From Clostridium_I sp963725425 (lineage in GTDB: Bacteria > Bacillota > Clostridia > Clostridiales > Clostridiaceae), in NCBI GenBank assembly GCA_963725425.1, contig CAVRYJ010000022.1, positions 8,605 to 72,604 of the forward strand: a stretch of 64,000 nucleotides of DNA, given 5' to 3'. Positions 62,572-64,000 of this stretch are shown here, piece after piece. The translations under genes were made by a program, and so were the position numbers. The notes under the pieces are model-generated. The model saw nothing but the letters and a program-made list of their open reading frames with translations, did not search any database and had not been told where the DNA came from. Every line of letters starts with the position of its first letter. The stretch's first letter is position 1.

Positions 62572-63626
62572 ATGAAAAAAAAGTTTTGTATTATAGCAGT
62601 CTGCATATTTTTTATTTTACCTCTTGACGCATGTTCAATTAATAACAGTGATAGTAACCAATATGAACAGAGTTTTATAACAATGGATACACCTATGCAA
62701 TTAAGTGCTTATGGGGCAAATGCAAAAATGCAGTTGATGAAAGTAAAAAAAGATTGTATGATCTTAATGATATGGCAAGCCCTACAATAGCTACCAGCGA
62801 TGTTAGTAAAATTAATAATGCTGCTGGAAAAAACTATGTAAAAGTTCATCCAGAAATTATTAAAATGATAGTGGCATCACAGAAATACTCAAAAATAAGT
62901 AATGGTGTGTGGGATATTACTGTTGGTCCTCTTGTTAATCTGTGGGGTATAGGTACAGATAAGGCAAGAAAGCCTTCTGATGCTGAGATTAAATCAAAGT
63001 TACCACTTATTGGTTACAATAAAATAAGCATAAATGAAAAGGACAATAGTGTCATGCTTATGCAGCCAGGTATGGCTATAGACTTAGGTGGCATTGCGAA
63101 AGGTTTTTCCATTGATGAAGTGCTTAAGATATATAAAAAGTATAACATTCAAAATGGCCTTATAAATTTGGGTTCAAGCTCTATATATTGTGTTGGGAAA
63201 AATTCAGATGGGAAACCATGGTCAATTGGTATTAAACATCCTAGAAGTGACGAAAGTGGTAATTACCTTGGTGTTATCAAAATATCAGATGAAGGAATAT
63301 CTACTTCAGGTGACTATCAAAGATATTTTATTCAAAATGGCAAAAGATATCATCACATCCTTAACCCATCTACAGGTTATCCAGTCGACAATGGAGTTAT
63401 GGCTGTTACAGTCATCACTAACGGTAGTGTTCCGAATAATGGAATGCTGGCAGATATTTTATCCTTAACTGTTTTCGGGCTAGGACCGGAAAAGGGAATT
63501 AAACTTATTAATAGTATTCCAAACGTATCCTGTGAAGTTACTACAACCGATTTTAAGGTTTATACATCATCAGGATTTAAAGATAAGTTTTCAGATTTAA
63601 ACAAAGATTTCACACTTGCTAACTAG
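62572..63626 (+). CDS. apbE: ApbE-type FAD:protein FMN transferase lipoprotein, frameshifted
   Basis: The lipoprotein signal (MKKKFCIIAVCIFFILPLDA, then cysteine 21) leads into an ApbE domain: FITMDTPMQLSAYG, then after restoring one A in the five-A run 62724-62728, NAVDESKKRLYDLNDMASPT. Conserved motifs follow: VWDITVGPLVNLWGIG, MAIDLGGIAKGFSIDEVLKI, LINLGSSSIYCVGKN, HHILNPSTGYPVDNGVMAVT and the metal-binding DILSLTVFGLG. ApbE attaches FMN to threonine of Rnf/Nqr-type subunits outside the membrane. The start at 62572 follows GGAGG. The 5' break is probably an indel error. Confidence 0.88.
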
Positions 63627-63651
63627 ATATAACAAGTGTGAAATCTTTACA
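63607..63651 (+). terminator. Terminator of apbE
   Basis: GATTTCACACTTG and CAAGTGTGAAATC form a 13-bp stem around the stop codon, followed by TTTAC. A further hairpin (TCGGGAAT / ATTCCCGA plus T-run) lies at 63696-63743. Confidence 0.85.
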
Positions 63652-63810
63652 TATATCAATATGTTCAAATTACTTATTTACCCAATATTTTAAATCGGGA
63701 ATTTGTTAGACGTGTTAACAGATTCCCGATTTTTAAAGTTATAACAGGAAAGTTCGATAAAACAATAGAAATGTTAAATTAAGGATATCCAAGATTTGAT
63801 TTAAATCATT

Positions 63811-64000
63811 ATGATAATAGGAATTGTGGTTTTGACAGCATATATTGTTATGCCTCAAATTATTGATACTGCGGGAGTATTACCGAAAACATTTCAGAAT
63901 TCAATGGTGGAATTTCATAAATGGATAACCAGTAATAGTGTGTTATCTAGTAATATAATTAATTGGATTAATAGTATACAAATAGTGATGGTGTCTCCAA
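63811..64000 (+). CDS. Membrane protein, possibly AI-2E/PerM family (cut by window edge)
   Basis: An open frame from ATG 63811 runs off the window: MIIGIVVLTAYIVMPQIIDT continues AGVLPKTFQNSMVEFHKWIT with one membrane helix. The helix-then-PQIID pattern and INWINSI recall AI-2E/PerM transporters, whose N-terminal part would be missing, so this could be an internal frame of a 5'-broken gene. No ribosome binding site was found. Confidence 0.35.
   Translation, partial: MIIGIVVLTAYIVMPQIIDTAGVLPKTFQNSMVEFHKWITSNSVLSSNIINWINSIQIVMVSP

Noticed and set aside
1..64000. rRNA or tRNA genes
   Set aside because: No rRNA core sequences or cloverleaf with a TTCGA-type T-loop was noticed by eye; a tRNA scan was not possible.

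Overview
The window looks like a chromosomal segment of a low-GC, spore-forming, saccharolytic Clostridium (sensu stricto). The support is the very AT-rich sequence, strong AGGAGG-type ribosome binding sites, a SpoIIP-type sporulation protein, several secreted proteins with ChW (clostridial hydrophobic, conserved W) repeats, and cobalamin riboswitches. The genus is an inference; no rRNA or tRNA gene was seen.

Layout. 0-8 kb: the end of a penicillin-binding protein, an AbrB/RelE-type toxin-antitoxin pair, a decayed glycosyltransferase, a PadR/MFS efflux locus with long palindromic operators, a PadR/DUF2812 pair, and an alpha/beta hydrolase divergent from a TetR regulator. 8-28 kb: a MetE-type methyltransferase, then an accessory region of secreted and surface proteins. 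This region has three ChW-leucine-rich-repeat paralogues, a ChW-Ig protein with a cysteine/histidine C-terminal domain, two proteins built on an LV-x-GTIT-x-x-Q repeat, a glutamic (G1) peptidase, an S53 peptidase and an SH3-like protein. It also holds much genetic debris: a dead IS4-type element, a broken Doc toxin, a broken radical SAM gene, a truncated HxlR regulator and a serine resolvase beside an orphan phosphoribosyltransferase-like protein. 28-46 kb: polysaccharide and sugar use. It has a soluble chemoreceptor, a GH39-like enzyme with a ricin-type lectin domain, an alpha-galactoside ABC operon with a GH36 alpha-galactosidase and an AraC regulator, a GH10 xylanase with two CBM9-like domains, a LacI regulator with matching operators, a sugar porter, an SGNH hydrolase and a secreted PAP2 acid phosphatase. 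46-55 kb: SpoIIP, a polysaccharide deacetylase, then cobalt uptake: a cobalamin riboswitch split by a MITE-like insertion, a NiCoT transporter, CbiQ-CbiO-CbiMN, and a second riboswitch left in front of a CbiO remnant. 55-64 kb: a DMT transporter, a serine recombinase, a cluster of small membrane proteins and a lipoprotein beside a zinc-protease-like protein, an ABC exporter, ApbE and the start of a membrane protein.

How the genes work together. Xylanase, GH39-like enzyme, SGNH hydrolase, alpha-galactosidase, the ABC permeases and the sugar porter form a plausible hemicellulose and galactoside degradation and uptake region with local AraC and LacI control. The cobalt genes form a B12-responsive uptake module. 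The ChW and LRR proteins are probably surface-attached or secreted binding proteins.

A striking property of the whole window is the number of genes broken by a single base, mostly one missing A or T in a short homopolymer (metE-like, spoIIP, apbE, ABC exporter, a lipoprotein, two small membrane or secreted proteins and an XRE regulator). Either the assembly has homopolymer indel errors or this lineage is accumulating slippage mutations; raw reads would decide. Several other genes (IS4 transposase, radical SAM, CbiO fragment, ChW fragment) are broken by larger deletions and are true pseudogenes.
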